A DNA stretch of 17,500 nt from Trachelipus rathkii (lineage: Eukaryota; Arthropoda; Malacostraca; Isopoda; Trachelipodidae), in NCBI GenBank assembly GCA_015478945.1, contig JABUQX010028332.1, forward strand, positions 1-17,500, given 5' to 3'. Shown piece by piece: positions 1-10,470 of the stretch (position 1 is its first letter; each line of letters starts with the position of its first letter). A model generated the notes under the pieces. It saw only the letters and a list, made by a program, of their open reading frames with translations. It searched no databases and was not told the DNA's origin. The position numbers and the translations under genes are program-made.

Positions 1-590
1 ACTCAAAAATAAAGATAGTCAAATCAAAGCAGACATTGAGCACAGTAATAAAGTTACAGTCATCTTTGTGAGCAATATCAAAAAGGTAATTTAACTTTAC
101 TAAATGCAGTTACCTTCAACTTTACCTTTGAGATGTTATCTCTTTGTGGTGGATTTCTGTGCACTTTGATCTCTGTATCTCCTAGTCATGCAAGCTACGC
201 TATTTTTGGGTTGGAAAAATACAACATATGAATATGTTTTTCGGTTGCTATTCACTGTCAATCTGTTTGTTATTTTGCGTTTATCTATAGCTCGCTCGCG
301 AGATGGATACCTCCCTCACTTATTCATCTAGAGAATAACCAATCTTATCAATGCTCTCTCTCTCCACCCACTGTGGTCTCTTTTTAACTCGTGAGAGAAA
401 ACACACTCCTTAAATAATCTCCGATAGAGGTTTATATAACATGATCGATAGGTTGACCATGCTATACTAAGTCAGCTTTTTTACGTGGTAGATCCAATTC
501 TTACTCACTGTATAGACCTCAAATTTTTGCATATATCATAGGGAAAGTACTCAAGTAGCTGCTGTAAGCTTATTCGGGCGGCTCAATTGA
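1..590. other. Unannotated A+T-rich flank
   Basis: No gene or named element was recognised here. The base composition is more even than in the arm that follows. A few palindromic words occur, such as CTCGCGAG at 295-302, and there is a short CT-rich run at about 355-368. It lies outside the inverted-repeat arm, whose matches to the right side fade at roughly 590-640. Confidence 0.5.
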
Positions 591-1679
591 GTCTTCACTG
601 TATGCGTAAATTCGCTAAGAAGTATAACTTACAAAGATCTTTCAAAGATCAATCAAGACAATGTAGGAAACATTTTACATATAATTCTTAGATGATTAAC
701 TATGAATATACAATGGGACAAACAGTGACACGGCGACTTAAAATGGAATAAACAAGTTACGTTATCATATTATATACAGTGTAAACATAGCATCAAACGT
801 CCTAATTCACATTTAGGTCAGCATACATCTACTATCTAAGTAACCTTAAACTGGGGAGACGTAATATTTAGCCACGAAATTTATCAAACAGTTGGTTAGC
901 TATATAATACTGATCAACGATATACTCTAACATAGTAAGGTTTCCCCACATTAATAATAGCTACTTGGCGTAAATCCCGAATAGAACATAATGTCAAGAC
1001 AACCTAAATCAAAAATTACAACGAAATAAACTGATTAACATTAAAAAAGTGTCCACTTAACAATAAGGCAACCACTATGTAATTAAGCAAAGAAAATCAG
1101 TAAGCATATCTCTTACTTTTTCTTAAGCATATCTCTAACTACTTTGAGGTTACTACTGAACAGTAAATCCACATTAATCAAAGCTTATACTTAGCTCATC
1201 TAACTATGAAGTATATCCCGACAAACCTATACATTTAAGAACCGAAGCATAGAAACGGTAACAAAACGTTACAAGTTTCAGTTCCGACTAGATCAACCAG
1301 TAAACATAACAATTATACAAAATATCCCCACCGACTTATACAACTTGGTCAGATGTTTAAACAAACACACCTACAAAACACAGATGTTAATACAAGATAT
1401 TAACAAATTAAGCATGGTCAATTCTACAAAAATTTACCATACAATTTGCTGTAGTTAACATAAAGAGCAAAGCGATAATTATCCTAAAGTACACAAGTTT
1501 TGCGCATTTATAACAACCCGTACATGGCCGGAAATAGATATAATTAATTCGACAGCTGACACTGTTAGAGAATAAATGCTAACATTACAAGGTTCCCAAC
1601 TCAATCAAGTTAAAAGTAACTAGAAGCATCCCACAAACATATTCTTCGTCTTTATCATAAAATATCTTCACGACAATGA

Positions 1680-1725
1680 ATTTTATATTTTATATTTTTT
1701 ATTTTATATTTTATTTTCTTCATTT
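1680..1725. repeat. TTTTATA-type low-complexity tract
   Basis: A run of imperfect TTTTATA/TTTTAT units. The right arm has a comparable A/T tract at about 7900-7980 in the mirrored position, so it may be an inherited part of the duplicated unit rather than a private microsatellite. Confidence 0.6.
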
Positions 1726-1989
1726 TAAGATTTATATTCATAGATGATTTAAACAAAATTATAGGATAACCTAACATAACCAGCATAATACTAATGGGTA
1801 AAGCCAACAGGTAAGTTTTAATTTCTCTATAAGCTGAAACTTGACTAATAATAACTTAACCAACATGGCTAGCACCGAATAGAACCCCGCCCTTTACCCA
1901 CAGCGTCATAAGGGGTTGCGTAAAACAAGTTTTTCAGGTTGTATAAAATAATTAATGACTAGCAGCGCCCTCACATTCAAAATTAAGTT

Positions 1990-2780
1990 TTTATTTAAAT
2001 ATTTAATCCCTCTACTCAGGGGGACTAAGGATTCTGTATAATTGAGCCAGTCTATGTTTCTCCCAGAGATTCAGCTCCATCAAAGGGATGTTAAGCATAA
2101 TATCACTGCGGCATAAACTTTTTTCATCATTTGTTCAACCAACGTTAGCATAAACTTACCTGTTTAAAGGCTAAAATCTATCATCAATTTAATAGGACAA
2201 TGGTTTTGGTAAATTGTGATTATTTGAGCTTATGAATTAACGTCCTCGAGTATGTACATCTTTAATGAGACTTTAAGTCGTTTTTCATACAACAAGGCTG
2301 TTATATTTCGTGGAAGTGATATAACGATTTGAAGCATCAGTGTATTCAATATATCTGCGTATTATATTTTAACATTATCAGATGCAGTGAAAGCACATCT
2401 ATTCTTTATAGCCTTCAAGCTGTCACTCTGATTTTCAGCAGGAAGCGATGCTCCAGATGTACTCTCTCTTTACCAAGCTTCAACGCTGTCGATATTTGAG
2501 GACATTCTCTTACGCCATGATTAGGTTATTATTGCACCTCCAATTGGAAACAGTAATATATTGCCTTCCAATTCGTTTTACGAAATGTCATTGACATATG
2601 TTGTATTACGAAGGTCCTCGTAAAGAGGACATTCTAGGAGCAAGAATGAGAGGTTCATCATACCCATAGCAGCGAAGAAATGTCTTCTGACGAATTCGTA
2701 TGTTACAGATCTAAAGGTATCGAGATTCTTTCTTTAACCCATCGAAGAATAACAAGATCGACGTCGATGACTTACATTCA
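1990..2780 (-). pseudogene. Gene relic in left arm, unrecognised family
   Basis: Read on the minus strand, this segment matches the relic at 7020-7890 in order and over most of its length. Shared protein-like pieces include W-V-K-E-R-I near 2745-2727, an F-F-A-x-x-G-M piece near 2670, D-N-V-K near 2380-2368, and a C-terminal tail with L-A-Q-L-Y-R ending P-P-E-stop, the stop codon being at 2014-2012. An AATAAA poly(A) signal lies on the minus strand at 1995-1990, 16 bases after the stop, exactly as in the other copy. The conserved pieces fall in different frames and in-frame stops interrupt them, so the gene is broken. I do not recognise the protein family. The conserved end and poly(A) signal are why I call it a former gene rather than plain repeat DNA. 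Confidence 0.5.
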
Positions 2781-2879
2781 AAGGGTATATTTATGTTAGA
2801 ACCAACACAATTACAAACTAATAGTATCAATAGTTCATTTATATATAAACGGATAATGAGTACATTGTTTTTATATTAA

Positions 2880-2903
2880 GGGTGTTGGGCCCGTAGAACA
2901 CCC
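2880..2903. repeat. Hairpin at edge of left-arm insertion
   Basis: GGGTGTT at 2880-2886 and AACACCC at 2897-2903 form a perfect 7-bp stem around a 10-base GC-rich loop. It lies within tens of bases of the inferred left insertion edge, where a terminal hairpin would be expected for some DNA elements. No matching copy was found near 4550. Confidence 0.5.
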
Positions 2904-3704
2904 ATAATGTTCTTTGTTTGGGCTAAATTATCCCCCATGTCGAGAGGGTTCTCTACAATATTTATGATCATACACATGCAACAGTTTTTGGGTTTTTTTA
3001 GTTTTGTGTATTCTTCCCATATAATGAATCAGATTATGATCAGAATTTTTAACAGTGAAATTTTCTGACTAACAAAGATTTGCAAGCGGATTTTCACCCT
3101 AAATATTTGCTATACCACATATGATTTATAATGAATACTCAACATTAGAGCAACTATATTAGATATTTTTTTTTTGTTGATTTTTTTGCTAAATCTCAAT
3201 TTTTTTTTTTCTCCAAAAAATTTAAAGTTATCCGAACTAATGGAGTGTTATGGGGTGTATCATACATTCAAAATGTTGAAAGGGAAGGAAAAAAAGAAAA
3301 GAAAGTTAAAATGTGTTGATTTTTGTTATACCGAAATAGCAGCTCAATGTTAAAAAAAATTTTTTGTAAATCATAAAGAGTTGAACTGTGAGACAGAGGC
3401 AAAACATTGGGTATACACCAATTTTATATATAAAAAAGGTGTTTCACCATTTTTACACAGTTTGTAAAATTATTACAATCCAATGTGTCAAATAGTTATA
3501 TCCATCATTTTTTTGAATTTTTCTTTTTTTCTTTTTTTTCACTCACAAATGAATCGCAATATTTTTTTTATTTTAATCCGATTTATACGAAAGTTCAGAG
3601 CTGTTATTGGAAGGGATGACGTATTGTGTACGATAATTTTTTGTATAGCAATACTTTTCTACTAAATATCAGTTATATTTTAAATTTCCCGGGTAGCAGA
3701 AAAC

Positions 3705-4105
3705 ATTAGCGTCACAGAAAATTATCTAAATAAATATATGTGTATCTCGTGAAGTTATAAAGGCATAAAGTTTAATTCTATAGATGATAATAAAAATGTT
3801 TGCAAGACTTGTAAAAAAAAAAAATTCTGGCAACTCAAAAACTTGAAAGGCAGCATTAACGTCTTGTTTTTATACAACAGTTTGAATTTCAGAGATATTA
3901 ATTGGGGAGATGACATTTTTTGTTATAGAATTTTTGTATGCAGATTTGTCGCTCGCTTTGGACTTTCAAAGTTTTTCAAAGTTTGTTCTATATTTTTCTA
4001 TTAAACTTGTTGGGCATCCGAAATTAATCTAAATTAATAATATTTATATCTCGTAGAGGTAATAAGTTGTGAAGTTATTGATGAATAAATATTAAAAAGT
4101 TTTAC
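3705..4105. repeat. Imperfect internal duplication, ~305 bp apart
   Basis: A segment around 3713-3800 (ATTATCTAAATAAATAT, then a TATCTCGT word, then GAAGTTAT) recurs around 4015-4105 (TTAATCTAAATTAATAAT, a TATCTCGT word, GAAGTTAT). Each is preceded by similar T-rich sequence. The match is short and diverged; it lies wholly within the proposed insertion. Confidence 0.35.
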
Positions 4106-4122
4106 CGCCCACCAGTTTATGA

Positions 4123-4145
4123 TTTTTTTTTTTTTTTTTTTTTTT
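4123..4145. repeat. Poly-T tract, 23 bases
   Basis: An uninterrupted run of 23 T. It could mark the poly(A) end of a reverse-orientation retroelement, but no adjoining element was identified. Confidence 0.9.
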
Positions 4146-5068
4146 GCCTACAAAAAATTCATGATAATTTTTTTTATTTTTTGTTTAATCAATACAACTT
4201 TCAGGTCATATGCTACTAGGCAAGGTTTACATTTTTTGTTTAGTAAATGTTTTGTAAATCGGGTTTGCCGCTGCATATGGGGAAACCTTTTGAAAATTGA
4301 AATTTTCACAAAGCAAATTCGTTCTCCATACAAAAATTTATTAAAAAAATGTTGTATCCTTCCACCATACTTTGCTCTGCCAAGTTTCGTGCCGATCGAT
4401 GGAATATAAAAAGTTTATCGTGATTTTCCTTCATTGACTTGACAAATTGAACTCCCGTATCCGCTATATTGTGATCCAAATATTTTTTGCCCTATTGAAA
4501 ATAACAATCCATTGGAAGAGTATTCAATTTAACTAGAAAGTGTTAAAACTAAATATGGATTGATGATTAATACTTCATAAGTTGGAACCCTACGCACACG
4601 TCCCCATAAGCTACAAATGACTGAACTAAGAATTTAGTACAACGAAACCTAACAACTACGTTCGATAACTACTTACAATTACAGTTCACATTTATCCTGT
4701 AAGTAACCACATTGCATACAACGCAACCTATTCATATTTTCTAAATCATATCTCTAACATAACGTTTTTACATTGACACAGTACGATTTAACAAGAATTT
4801 ATCAACGACTTTTCCCATCATTTGGAACATAAGATTAACTTTTAAATAAAAAGTTGTTATTCCAAACTAGCACAAATAAGGTCTTTATATATACATCGAA
4901 TTCTGCTAAACGTAAAACGTTTTTAAAAATTATAAGCTAAATCAATAACCTGACACTAGACCATAAAAACTATGACCTGGTAAAAAAAACCGACAAACTT
5001 AACCACCCATATCGTGCAATAAACCTAGCTAATGTAACAAACCCTAAGTCCGCACTACAGGTAAATAC

Positions 5069-5260
5069 CTAACCAACTGAAATAGCGGCTATAAGGACCT
5101 CAGCCGAGGGCTGAGGCTTACTCTTCGGAGGGGTAAAGCCGCTTAACCCGTTGGGGTGATCCCTCGCCGGCATTACACTTTCAAGGACGCTCCCCTTGGG
5201 TTTTTCTCCTTGGAAGGTATGTTGTTTCGCTTTAAGGTACTCCTTGGTTAATGAAAACAT
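5069..5260 (-). CDS. Small hypothetical ORF in inverted-repeat spacer
   Basis: An ATG-started 63-codon frame on the minus strand, ending in TAG. It is clearly GC-richer than everything within several kilobases. The predicted peptide is hydrophilic, rich in Lys, Pro and Ser, with the pieces KAKQHTFQGEKPKG, MPARDHPNGLSGF and PPKSKPQPSAEV. No signal peptide, membrane segment or known domain is seen and I do not recognise the family. It sits where the homology between the two arms stops and points into the left arm, so it could be a first exon upstream of the relic at 1990-2780; no convincing donor site supports that. Its last 60 bases also form a strong secondary structure, so the apparent coding look may be accidental. 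Confidence 0.3.
   Translation of the reverse strand: MFSLTKEYLKAKQHTFQGEKPKGSVLESVMPARDHPNGLSGFTPPKSKPQPSAEVLIAAISVG
5084..5143. other. Compact three-way-junction fold
   Basis: A closing stem of 7 perfect pairs joins AGCGGCT (5084-5090) to AGCCGCT (5137-5143). Inside it are an 8-bp perfect hairpin, CCTCAGCC (5098-5105) with GGCTGAGG (5109-5116) and loop GAG, and a second hairpin, TTACTC (5118-5123) with GA plus GTAA (5128-5136), capped by a C(TTCG)G tetraloop on the plus strand. The three stems use nearly all of 60 bases with almost no linker on two sides, which suggests a structured RNA or a DNA cruciform. I could not fit it to tRNA, hammerhead or twister consensus. Strand and transcription are unknown. 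Confidence 0.4.
5146..5157. repeat. ACCC(GTTG)GGGT stem-loop, shared with 10457-10470
   Basis: A 4-bp stem with a GTTG loop, followed by GATCCC. Nearly the same words recur in the GC-rich island at 10457-10477 (CACCC TTTG GGGTG then ACCCC), and both are followed about 10-15 bases later by ATTACA. This may be a small shared element, or chance. Confidence 0.3.
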
Positions 5261-5269
5261 GTTCTTCGT

Positions 5270-6380
5270 AGTTAGGTATGTTTGTTAATTTACTCCAGTG
5301 ACATGTTTTTTAACAACTGATATGTTAAAGAAATGATGGTTTTTTGTAAGATTTACTGTGTTAATTGACGATGATTTGTTAAGTTAAGTTAGGTTAAGTT
5401 TTTTGTTGAAGAATGTTAGGTTTGCCTAGAATTTTGCTGATGTCTACGATTTTCACCAGGTCAGATGATGTTATCTGAAGAGTGCACTTTTGATGAGATA
5501 GTGGAAGATGATCTAAAGAGTTAAGATTGTTGGTTTTATGATAGACTTAGAGTCCATTTGTTAAGAGCTTGTTGTGTAGATAATACAGCTTTACTTGTTA
5601 CTGATATGCGGGAAAATGGGAATATATCGTGTATTGTATGATCTGTTAGCTACTTTACCCTTTGAAAGTAGGGAATTCGGATGTTAGACTGTATTTCCTG
5701 AGCGAGGTCATGTTAGGCACTTGCATTGTACTTTTTTATTGGCGGTTATGATTGTTAGCTTTTATTGATGCTCAAAACTTGTTGTTAAGCTATATTCGTA
5801 GTATTATTAGATTATTTTTATGTTATGTTTATCCAAATGATACTCGAATATGACATGGATCAATAGTTCAGATCATGGGTGGTTGGGAAGGGTAGGAGAC
5901 TGCCGGGATGGTGGTTTGATTTATGATTTACTTTGCTTTACTGCTTTAAATCAGTAAACTATTACGGATGTCTGTGATATCATTTTTACAAAGAACTATA
6001 ATTTTTATGTATGTCAGAACATAAAAACATCTTCTTATCAGTTATAGTTCGTACCGATTATTGAAACAGGTACATTTTCTCAATTAACGTTTACACGCAC
6101 TGCACACCTCAGGCGATTAAAATGCATATTTAGACAGAGGTTATGCATAAGAAAACCACTGTACTATTTTGATTATAATTATTCCGCAAGATTGCTAGTA
6201 AAATTTGTATACGGCTAGACTTATATTTCTTTAGTCAGTATGATGATTAGACAGGTATACTGCTAACTTTTGTTAAAGCAATTTCGATTTAATGTAAATT
6301 TATTGGCTATTATACCGATATATTTATTAATAGCTTTCCAAATCCCTTCGTTTTGTACGATGTGTTCGCGCTCGTTATCC
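5270..6380 (+). repeat. T/G-rich spacer between arms, repeat-related
   Basis: No gene is seen. The block has the same T/G-rich, GTTATGTTAG-like style as the right arm. Its 5750-5960 part closely resembles 9130-9320 in direct orientation, including a GATACTC phrase, a GGTGG-rich stretch and TTTGATTTA. It therefore looks like a piece of the same repeat family placed between the two arms. It contains the TTAAG/TTAGG run at 5380-5401. Confidence 0.5.
5380..5401 (+). repeat. Short TTAGG-like pentamer run
   Basis: Four pentamers in a row: TTAAG, TTAAG, TTAGG, TTAAG. TTAGG is the canonical insect telomere unit. The run is short, degenerate and interstitial, so it is at most a trace. Scattered GTTAGGTTAGG words elsewhere, for example near 8106, fit the same picture. 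Confidence 0.4.
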
Positions 6381-6689
6381 GCTGTTAGGATAAGCGGAAA
6401 AGTTTGTTAATGTTAGGTAGTTTTTCGCACCTGTAGGTGTGTTAAGGCTTTGTCGTTGTCATTATATTCTTAGATTCAGGTTATGTTATGTTAGCTTATA
6501 ATGGTAAAAACGTTGTTAGCATTAGGCCAATATATTTCGATGTGTTAGTATATAAACGACATATTTTTGGTGTTATGATATTGGATAAAAAACATTGTCG
6601 TTAATGTTTAAGATATCTACGTATGGCTAACTAGATATGATAGATTAAAAGGTTAATGATAAAAATATGCTGCATAATAAATAATTCTG

Positions 6690-6880
6690 TGCTCAAGTCA
6701 AAAATTAACGTTATAATGTTAGCGATATTGCCTTGGAACGTACTGATATTCGTTTTGTATGCAAATGTCTGGTTCTTTACAGGTGTTAAGTGTGGACTTA
6801 TGGTTAATGTAAGTAGTTTATCGGTAAGTATGGTGTTGTTGGTTTGTCGTTTGTCTTATATCTAGTTCGGTCATGTTTGT
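6690..6880 (+). repeat. Copy of the GTTAGAGATATG repeat unit
   Basis: This stretch has GTTAGCGATATTGCCTTG at 6718-6735, then GTTAAGTGTGGACTT, GGTAAGTATG and TTGGTTTGTC in the same order as the unit at 8643-8930. It is also the partner of left-arm sequence 4555-4790, where the key word is on the minus strand at 4758-4747. Confidence 0.6.
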
Positions 6881-7019
6881 TAGCTTTTATGTAAAACATG
6901 TCGTTAGCATATATGCGTTGGTTAGTAATATAAAGAATTATTTTTGTACTAGTTGTTTTGTTTTGTTGTTGTTTGTGTTGTTTGTTGTTGTCTAACGATA
7001 ATATATACCCAACTGATAT

Positions 7020-7890
7020 ATAGTTCATTCGTACGTCGTATTCCTTGTTTACTTTCTTCTGATTGGTTGAAAGAAAGAATTCATTACCTTTTGATTCTGT
7101 TTATACATACGACTTTCGTCAGTAAGACATTTTTCGCCTGTGCTGGTATGAGACCTCTCATTCTGCTACGACGCTACAATGTCCACTCTTACGAGGCCTT
7201 GCTAATCCAACGATGTGTCAATATAACATTTTTTCGTAACGAATGGCAGCAATTATTTCACTTATTCCAATTGGGGCTGCAAGTATAGACTTTATCCAGT
7301 CGCGTTGAAGAATTCCTCAAGATTATCGCCAGCGTTGAAGCTTGGGTAAAGACTGAGTCTGTGTCATCTGAGGCATCGCTCTGTGAATACAGAGGTGGAC
7401 AGCTTGAGACATAATAGAATAGAGGTTGTTTTCATCGCCTCTGATAATGTTAAAGTATTGATGTTACGGCACATTGGAAACCCAAATGATGCTGTCATTC
7501 TAGCGTCCGTCCATTATTCTCTAGGAATCATATGTTGAGCAAACAGCTTGTTTTGATATGAAAACGACTTAAGTTCATCTTTAAAGATGTTGCCTACTCG
7601 AGGACTTATTCATATAGCATGTGATAATCAACGATATTTCACCGAAAATGTGGTTTCCCGTATAATGCATTATACAGAAATGCCTTAATAATTATGCAGC
7701 CAGGAACGTTTACTTCTCTTGGCGTGAGCGAGTGAGTGCTTTTGAACCGAAATAAGAAAAATGGTTTTGTGCCGCAGGTTGTATTTATGTTACTCCTTCG
7801 GTGGGCTCAATCTTGGAGAAATACTAAACTTGTCAATTTATACAGATCTACTGTCCCTGATTAGATGATTAATATATTTAAATAAAAATA
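7020..7890 (+). pseudogene. Gene relic in right arm, unrecognised family
   Basis: A set of protein-like pieces in shifting frames, matched by the left-arm relic. An open stretch runs from about 6953 to a TAG/TAA region near 7286 and includes W-L-K-E-R-I (about 7064-7081), T-F-F-A-C-A-G-M-R-P-L and V-N-I-T-F-F-R-N-E-W. Later pieces are E-E-F-L-K-I-I-A-S-V-E-A-W (about 7307-7345) and, in another frame, F-I-A-S-D-N-V-K-V-L-M-L-R-H with following N-D-A-V-I-L-A-S-V-H-Y. A final stretch ends L-V-N-L-Y-R-S-T-V-P-D with the stop at 7862-7864, and AATAAA follows at 7881-7886. At least two frame changes and several stops break it. Compared with the left copy, this one keeps longer open stretches. The family is not recognised. 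It could be a degraded transposable-element protein or a host gene caught in the duplication. Confidence 0.5.
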
Positions 7891-8389
7891 TATGTTTTGA
7901 ATGTATTTATTTATTTAATGTTCTTATTTATTGCTTTATGTTATATTTTGAATTATTTTATTATTATTACTTTTCTTGTTTAAGATATCAATATTATTTG
8001 CTATTCGTGCAGGCGGTTGTGTGTATAAGTATGTTTATATTTCATAGTTTAGCTTTATAGAGATAAAACTTTAAGTTTGTTTTGTCTTCCATTAGGTATT
8101 ATCTGTTAGGTTAGGTATGCTAAATTTTTTTGTTAATATTACTTATTGTTATGTACAATAACCATTGTCGTGTTGGAGATTGTTTGATAAGTACGATGGA
8201 TTATGTTTTTGTGAGTCTGGTACTTTTATGTTGATAAGTTTGGACTTTGTTATGTTAGCAGTTTATTCTTGCTTAAGATGATGTCAGGCTTGTCGTATAT
8301 ATTATATTTATTCGGCATGTTACGGTTTGTTTTTATTAATGTGAAATTTGTTTACGTTAGCTACTTTCGTTGGTCTGTATGATATTAGA

Positions 8390-9180
8390 AGGTTATGGTA
8401 AATTTGTTAATATTACCATGGTTTTATGTAATTAATTGTATGTTTAGATGGATGCTTGAAAAAGTAAGAATAGGGTTCGTTTTTGGATGTTATGTTAGTT
8501 ATTTATGTTGTTAAGGTGTGAATATTTAAGTCCACAAAATTCCTGTTTAGAATTGGTGTTGGTTTGTCGTGGGGGTTATATTCATAGTTTAGATTTACTG
8601 CTCAGTAAGCTTTATTAATGTGATGTAGCTGTGACCGTGTAAGGTTAACGATAATATGTTAGAGATATGCCTTGAAAAAGTAGATAGGTTACGTTATTGC
8701 GTGCCGTGTTAGTTTCTTTAGTGGTGTTAAGTGTGGAACTTTTGTTAATGGTAACAGTTTTTGTAAGTATGTAATTTGTGTTGGTTTGTCTTTGGTACTT
8801 TAATTTTCTTAGTTTTATGTACGCCAAAGTAGCTTATTGAATGTGACTTATGTGGTTCGTTGATCAGTCATGATAGTATAACCAAGTGTTGTGATACAAT
8901 TTTTTGTCTAATGTTACTGTTCGTGCTATAGGTTAACCGTTAATATGGTTAGAGATATGCTTTGACCAAGTGTGAATAGGGTTAGTCTTTGTATGGCTAT
9001 GATTGGTTACTTACTGTTGTTTATGTGTGGAACTTTTGATACACGTTAACAGTTTGATTCCATGTTTAACTGGGTGTCAGGTTTTTGTTCTTTTGTGGTC
9101 TATATATTCATAGATTTTAGATGAATGCTAAGTAAAGTTTTATTATGTAACAACTGTTTACGTTAAATTATTGATTGATC
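8390..9180 (+). repeat. Three diverged tandem units (~250-290 bp)
   Basis: The units begin at roughly 8396, 8643 and 8936. The clearest landmarks are GTTAGAGATATGCCTTG at 8658-8674 and GTTAGAGATATGCTTTG at 8948-8964, each followed by an AAGT...ATAGG word, GTGTGGAACTTTTG, a GTTAACAG-type word, a TTGGTTTGT or CAGGTTTTTGT stretch, and a TTCATAG...AAGTTTTATTA-like end. The first unit is shorter. Related units lie at 6690-6880, and on the minus strand at 4555-4790 and around 1100-1240 (CATATCTCTAAC words). Confidence 0.6.
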
Positions 9181-9512
9181 TTGATAAAGAATTATTTTAT
9201 GTTATGTTATACCAAAATGATACTCAGAATTGTGACTTGAAATCCAATAGTCCATAGTTCAGGATGGAAAGGAGGGTGGGCGGATGTGGTTTGATTTAAC
9301 TGATACATGATTTAGGGTATGTAAACGTTCCAATTTTAGTAAAAATTTACTTGAATCAATAGATCAATGAGATAACTGGGCTCGGGGGGCGGGGTGGTGG
9401 TGATGGTGGGTTTGATTTACTGATTTACGATTTAGGGTATGTAAAAACATTTAGTAGATATTATGACTTGAATCAATAGATCAATAGATAACTAGATCAC
9501 AATTGGACAGGT

Positions 9513-9530
9513 GGGTAGGGCGGGCTGGGG
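9513..9530 (+). other. Predicted G-quadruplex motif
   Basis: Four G runs of 3, 3, 3 and 4 bases separated by loops TA, C and CT satisfy the G3N1-7 rule within 18 bases. It is the G-rich block of the third tandem unit. Confidence 0.7.
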
Positions 9531-9654
9531 TTGGTGGATCAGTTTGATTTACTGATTCTGATATTTTTTTTTTTTTTTTAGGGTAATGTAACTGAAATTA
9601 TTAGTAAAATAATGATTGAATATAGTCAATAGTCAATAGATCAACTTGTAAGAT

Positions 9655-9673
9655 GGGTGGGCCTTGGGTGGGG
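9655..9673 (+). other. Predicted G-quadruplex motif
   Basis: G runs at 9655-9657, 9659-9661, 9666-9668 and 9670-9673 with loops T, CCTT and T satisfy the G3N1-7 rule. The equivalent blocks of earlier units, at 9267-9282 and 9378-9410, are G-rich but fit only looser rules. Confidence 0.7.
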
Positions 9674-9720
9674 TTGAATGGGGGTTTTGATTTACTGATT
9701 TACTGCTTTACGGGGTGTAA

Positions 9721-9879
9721 TACGTAAATTTGTAAGTTATAACCAAAAAAGAAGAATCTTATTTATTTTTTATTTTATTTATTTTTTCTTGCTGGTTTGA
9801 ATGTATTTTATTTTTTTTTATCGAAATCTACAGACAAGAAAATTTTTAAGCAACATATTTAGTTTGTTTAGACTGTTTA
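9721..9879. other. A/T low-complexity stretch
   Basis: TTTATTTTTTATTTTATTT-type sequence with no recognised gene. It separates the G-rich tandem repeat from the GC-rich island. Confidence 0.6.
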
Positions 9880-10013
9880 TTAACTGGCCCCGCAGTGGCT
9901 CCAGCACGGTGCCGGATGCAACTCATCAGATCCAATACACTTTTCTAGAATATATACACCTGATCGTTAAAATTTCAGCTTCTACGAACACTTGATATTT
10001 TTAATGGGGGTGG

Positions 10014-10068
10014 GGTCCCTTCGGGGACCTTGGGGACGTACATCGTCCATGATCGGGTACTCCCCATC
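10014..10068. other. Three consecutive stem-loops
   Basis: Hairpin 1 is GGTCCC (10014-10019), loop TTCG, GGGACC (10024-10029), a 6-bp stem with the very stable C(TTCG)G cap. Hairpin 2 is GGACG (10034-10038), loop TACAT, CGTCC (10044-10048). Hairpin 3 is GAT-C-GGG (10051-10057), loop TACT, CCC-C-ATC (10062-10068), with one C-C mismatch. Only 4 and 2 bases separate them, so the whole 55 bases could fold as a string of hairpins in RNA. Confidence 0.5.
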
Positions 10069-10109
10069 ACACACTCCAAATTTTCTCACGAATACGATAA
10101 ACTCTAACT

Positions 10110-10117
10110 TATATAAG
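10110..10117 (+). promoter_or_regulatory. TATA-like box
   Basis: TATATAAG matches the TATA-box consensus well and lies inside the GC-rich island, followed by a G-rich stretch. No clear initiator is seen 25-35 bases downstream. In A+T-rich DNA such a word can arise by chance; the GC-rich setting is what makes it worth noting. Confidence 0.3.
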
Positions 10118-10153
10118 ATTATGTACGGAGCAGAGGGCGGTGGGGGCGAGCGT

Positions 10154-10187
10154 TGCGGTGCGGTGCGGTGGGGTGCGATGCGATGCA
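10154..10187 (+). repeat. GCGGT/GCGAT pentamer run
   Basis: About six tandem 5-base units, changing from TGCGG to TGCGA type along the run, with one GGGGT variant. It explains the odd Arg/Gly/Cys-rich peptide predicted here. Confidence 0.7.
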
Positions 10188-10188
10188 G

Positions 10189-10214
10189 GACTCCGGAGTC
10201 GCCTGGACGCAGGC
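10189..10214. other. 12-bp perfect palindrome plus adjoining hairpin
   Basis: GACTCCGGAGTC at 10189-10200 is a perfect palindrome. It is followed directly by GCCTG (10201-10205), loop GACG, CAGGC (10210-10214). A palindrome of this kind could bind a dimeric protein; no factor is assigned. Confidence 0.5.
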
Positions 10215-10456
10215 CAGAAGGGTTTACAAACAATCAGAAGTGTATCCTCGGGATCAAACTTTTCCGCGTAATAATAATATATATCGTGTCCGTGTTGTGT
10301 ATGTGTTGTGATGTGTAAATGTTGCGCAAGCCTCTCGCAGCGCTTGAGTATTGTCTACGCGAGCATTAGTCTCCGCTCGAACCTACGCTATCTATAGGCT
10401 ATTTGCTCTCCTCAGATCCCCGCAACAAGGGCGTCAGCGCAATATAATCAGCGTCC

Positions 10457-10470
10457 CACCCTTTGGGGTG
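10457..10470. other. CACCC(TTTG)GGGTG stem-loop
   Basis: A perfect 5-bp stem with a TTTG loop, followed by ACCCC. It resembles the stem-loop at 5146-5157 in the inverted-repeat spacer. Confidence 0.4.

Larger units (their letters stand above)
2850..4550. mobile_element. Probable ~1.67 kb insertion in left arm
   Basis: The right arm passes directly from sequence matching 4555-4790 to sequence matching 2690-2870, while the left arm has about 1.67 kb of unrelated T-rich DNA between them. The block differs in style from the A/C-rich arm around it, with runs of T, two short T-rich reading frames of no recognised family, and phrases typical of insect dispersed repeats, such as an AAGTTTCGTGCCGATCG stretch near 4382. 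An internal imperfect duplication relates about 3705-3800 to about 4010-4105. No transposase, terminal inverted repeat or target-site duplication could be shown. It may be a non-autonomous element or a degraded transposon; a deletion from the right arm is the alternative. Confidence 0.45.
590..5060 (-). repeat. Left arm of large imperfect inverted repeat
   Basis: Read on the minus strand, this stretch aligns colinearly by eye with the right arm at 6380-9240. Paired words include 648-656 with 9172-9180, 2034-2046 with 7834-7845, 2243-2251 with 7596-7604, 2368-2382 with 7440-7454, 2475-2487 with 7331-7343, 2690-2703 with 7105-7120, 4747-4758 with 6718-6730, and 5034-5041 with 6403-6410. The coordinate sums of the pairs stay near 9810-9880 up to position 2703, then jump to about 11450-11480. 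That jump equals an extra ~1.67 kb in this arm. The arm is A/C-rich on the plus strand, the mirror of the T/G-rich right arm. Divergence is considerable, so the duplication is old. Outer and inner borders are good to about 50 bases. Confidence 0.75.
6380..9240 (+). repeat. Right arm of large imperfect inverted repeat
   Basis: T/G-rich on the plus strand, with many TTATGTTAG-type words. It is the mirror partner of 590-5060. From centre outward it holds repeat units (6380-6900), the gene relic (about 7020-7890) and more repeat units (7900-9240). It lacks the insertion found in the left arm, so it is the better guide to the original unit of about 2.8 kb. The match to the left arm covers coding-like and non-coding parts alike, which argues for duplication of the whole block rather than selection on the gene alone. 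Confidence 0.75.
9250..9720 (+). repeat. Tandem repeat with G-rich units, ~120-145 bp
   Basis: Four units start with TTTGATTTA at 9290, 9411, 9543 and 9686, so spacings are 121, 132 and 143 bases. Each unit runs TTTGATTTACTGATTTA, then a GGGTATGTAA-like word, A+T-rich sequence, an AATCAATAGATCAA phrase, then a dense G-rich stretch. A related partial unit lies at about 5850-5960. The third unit carries a poly-T insert at about 9566-9579. Confidence 0.75.
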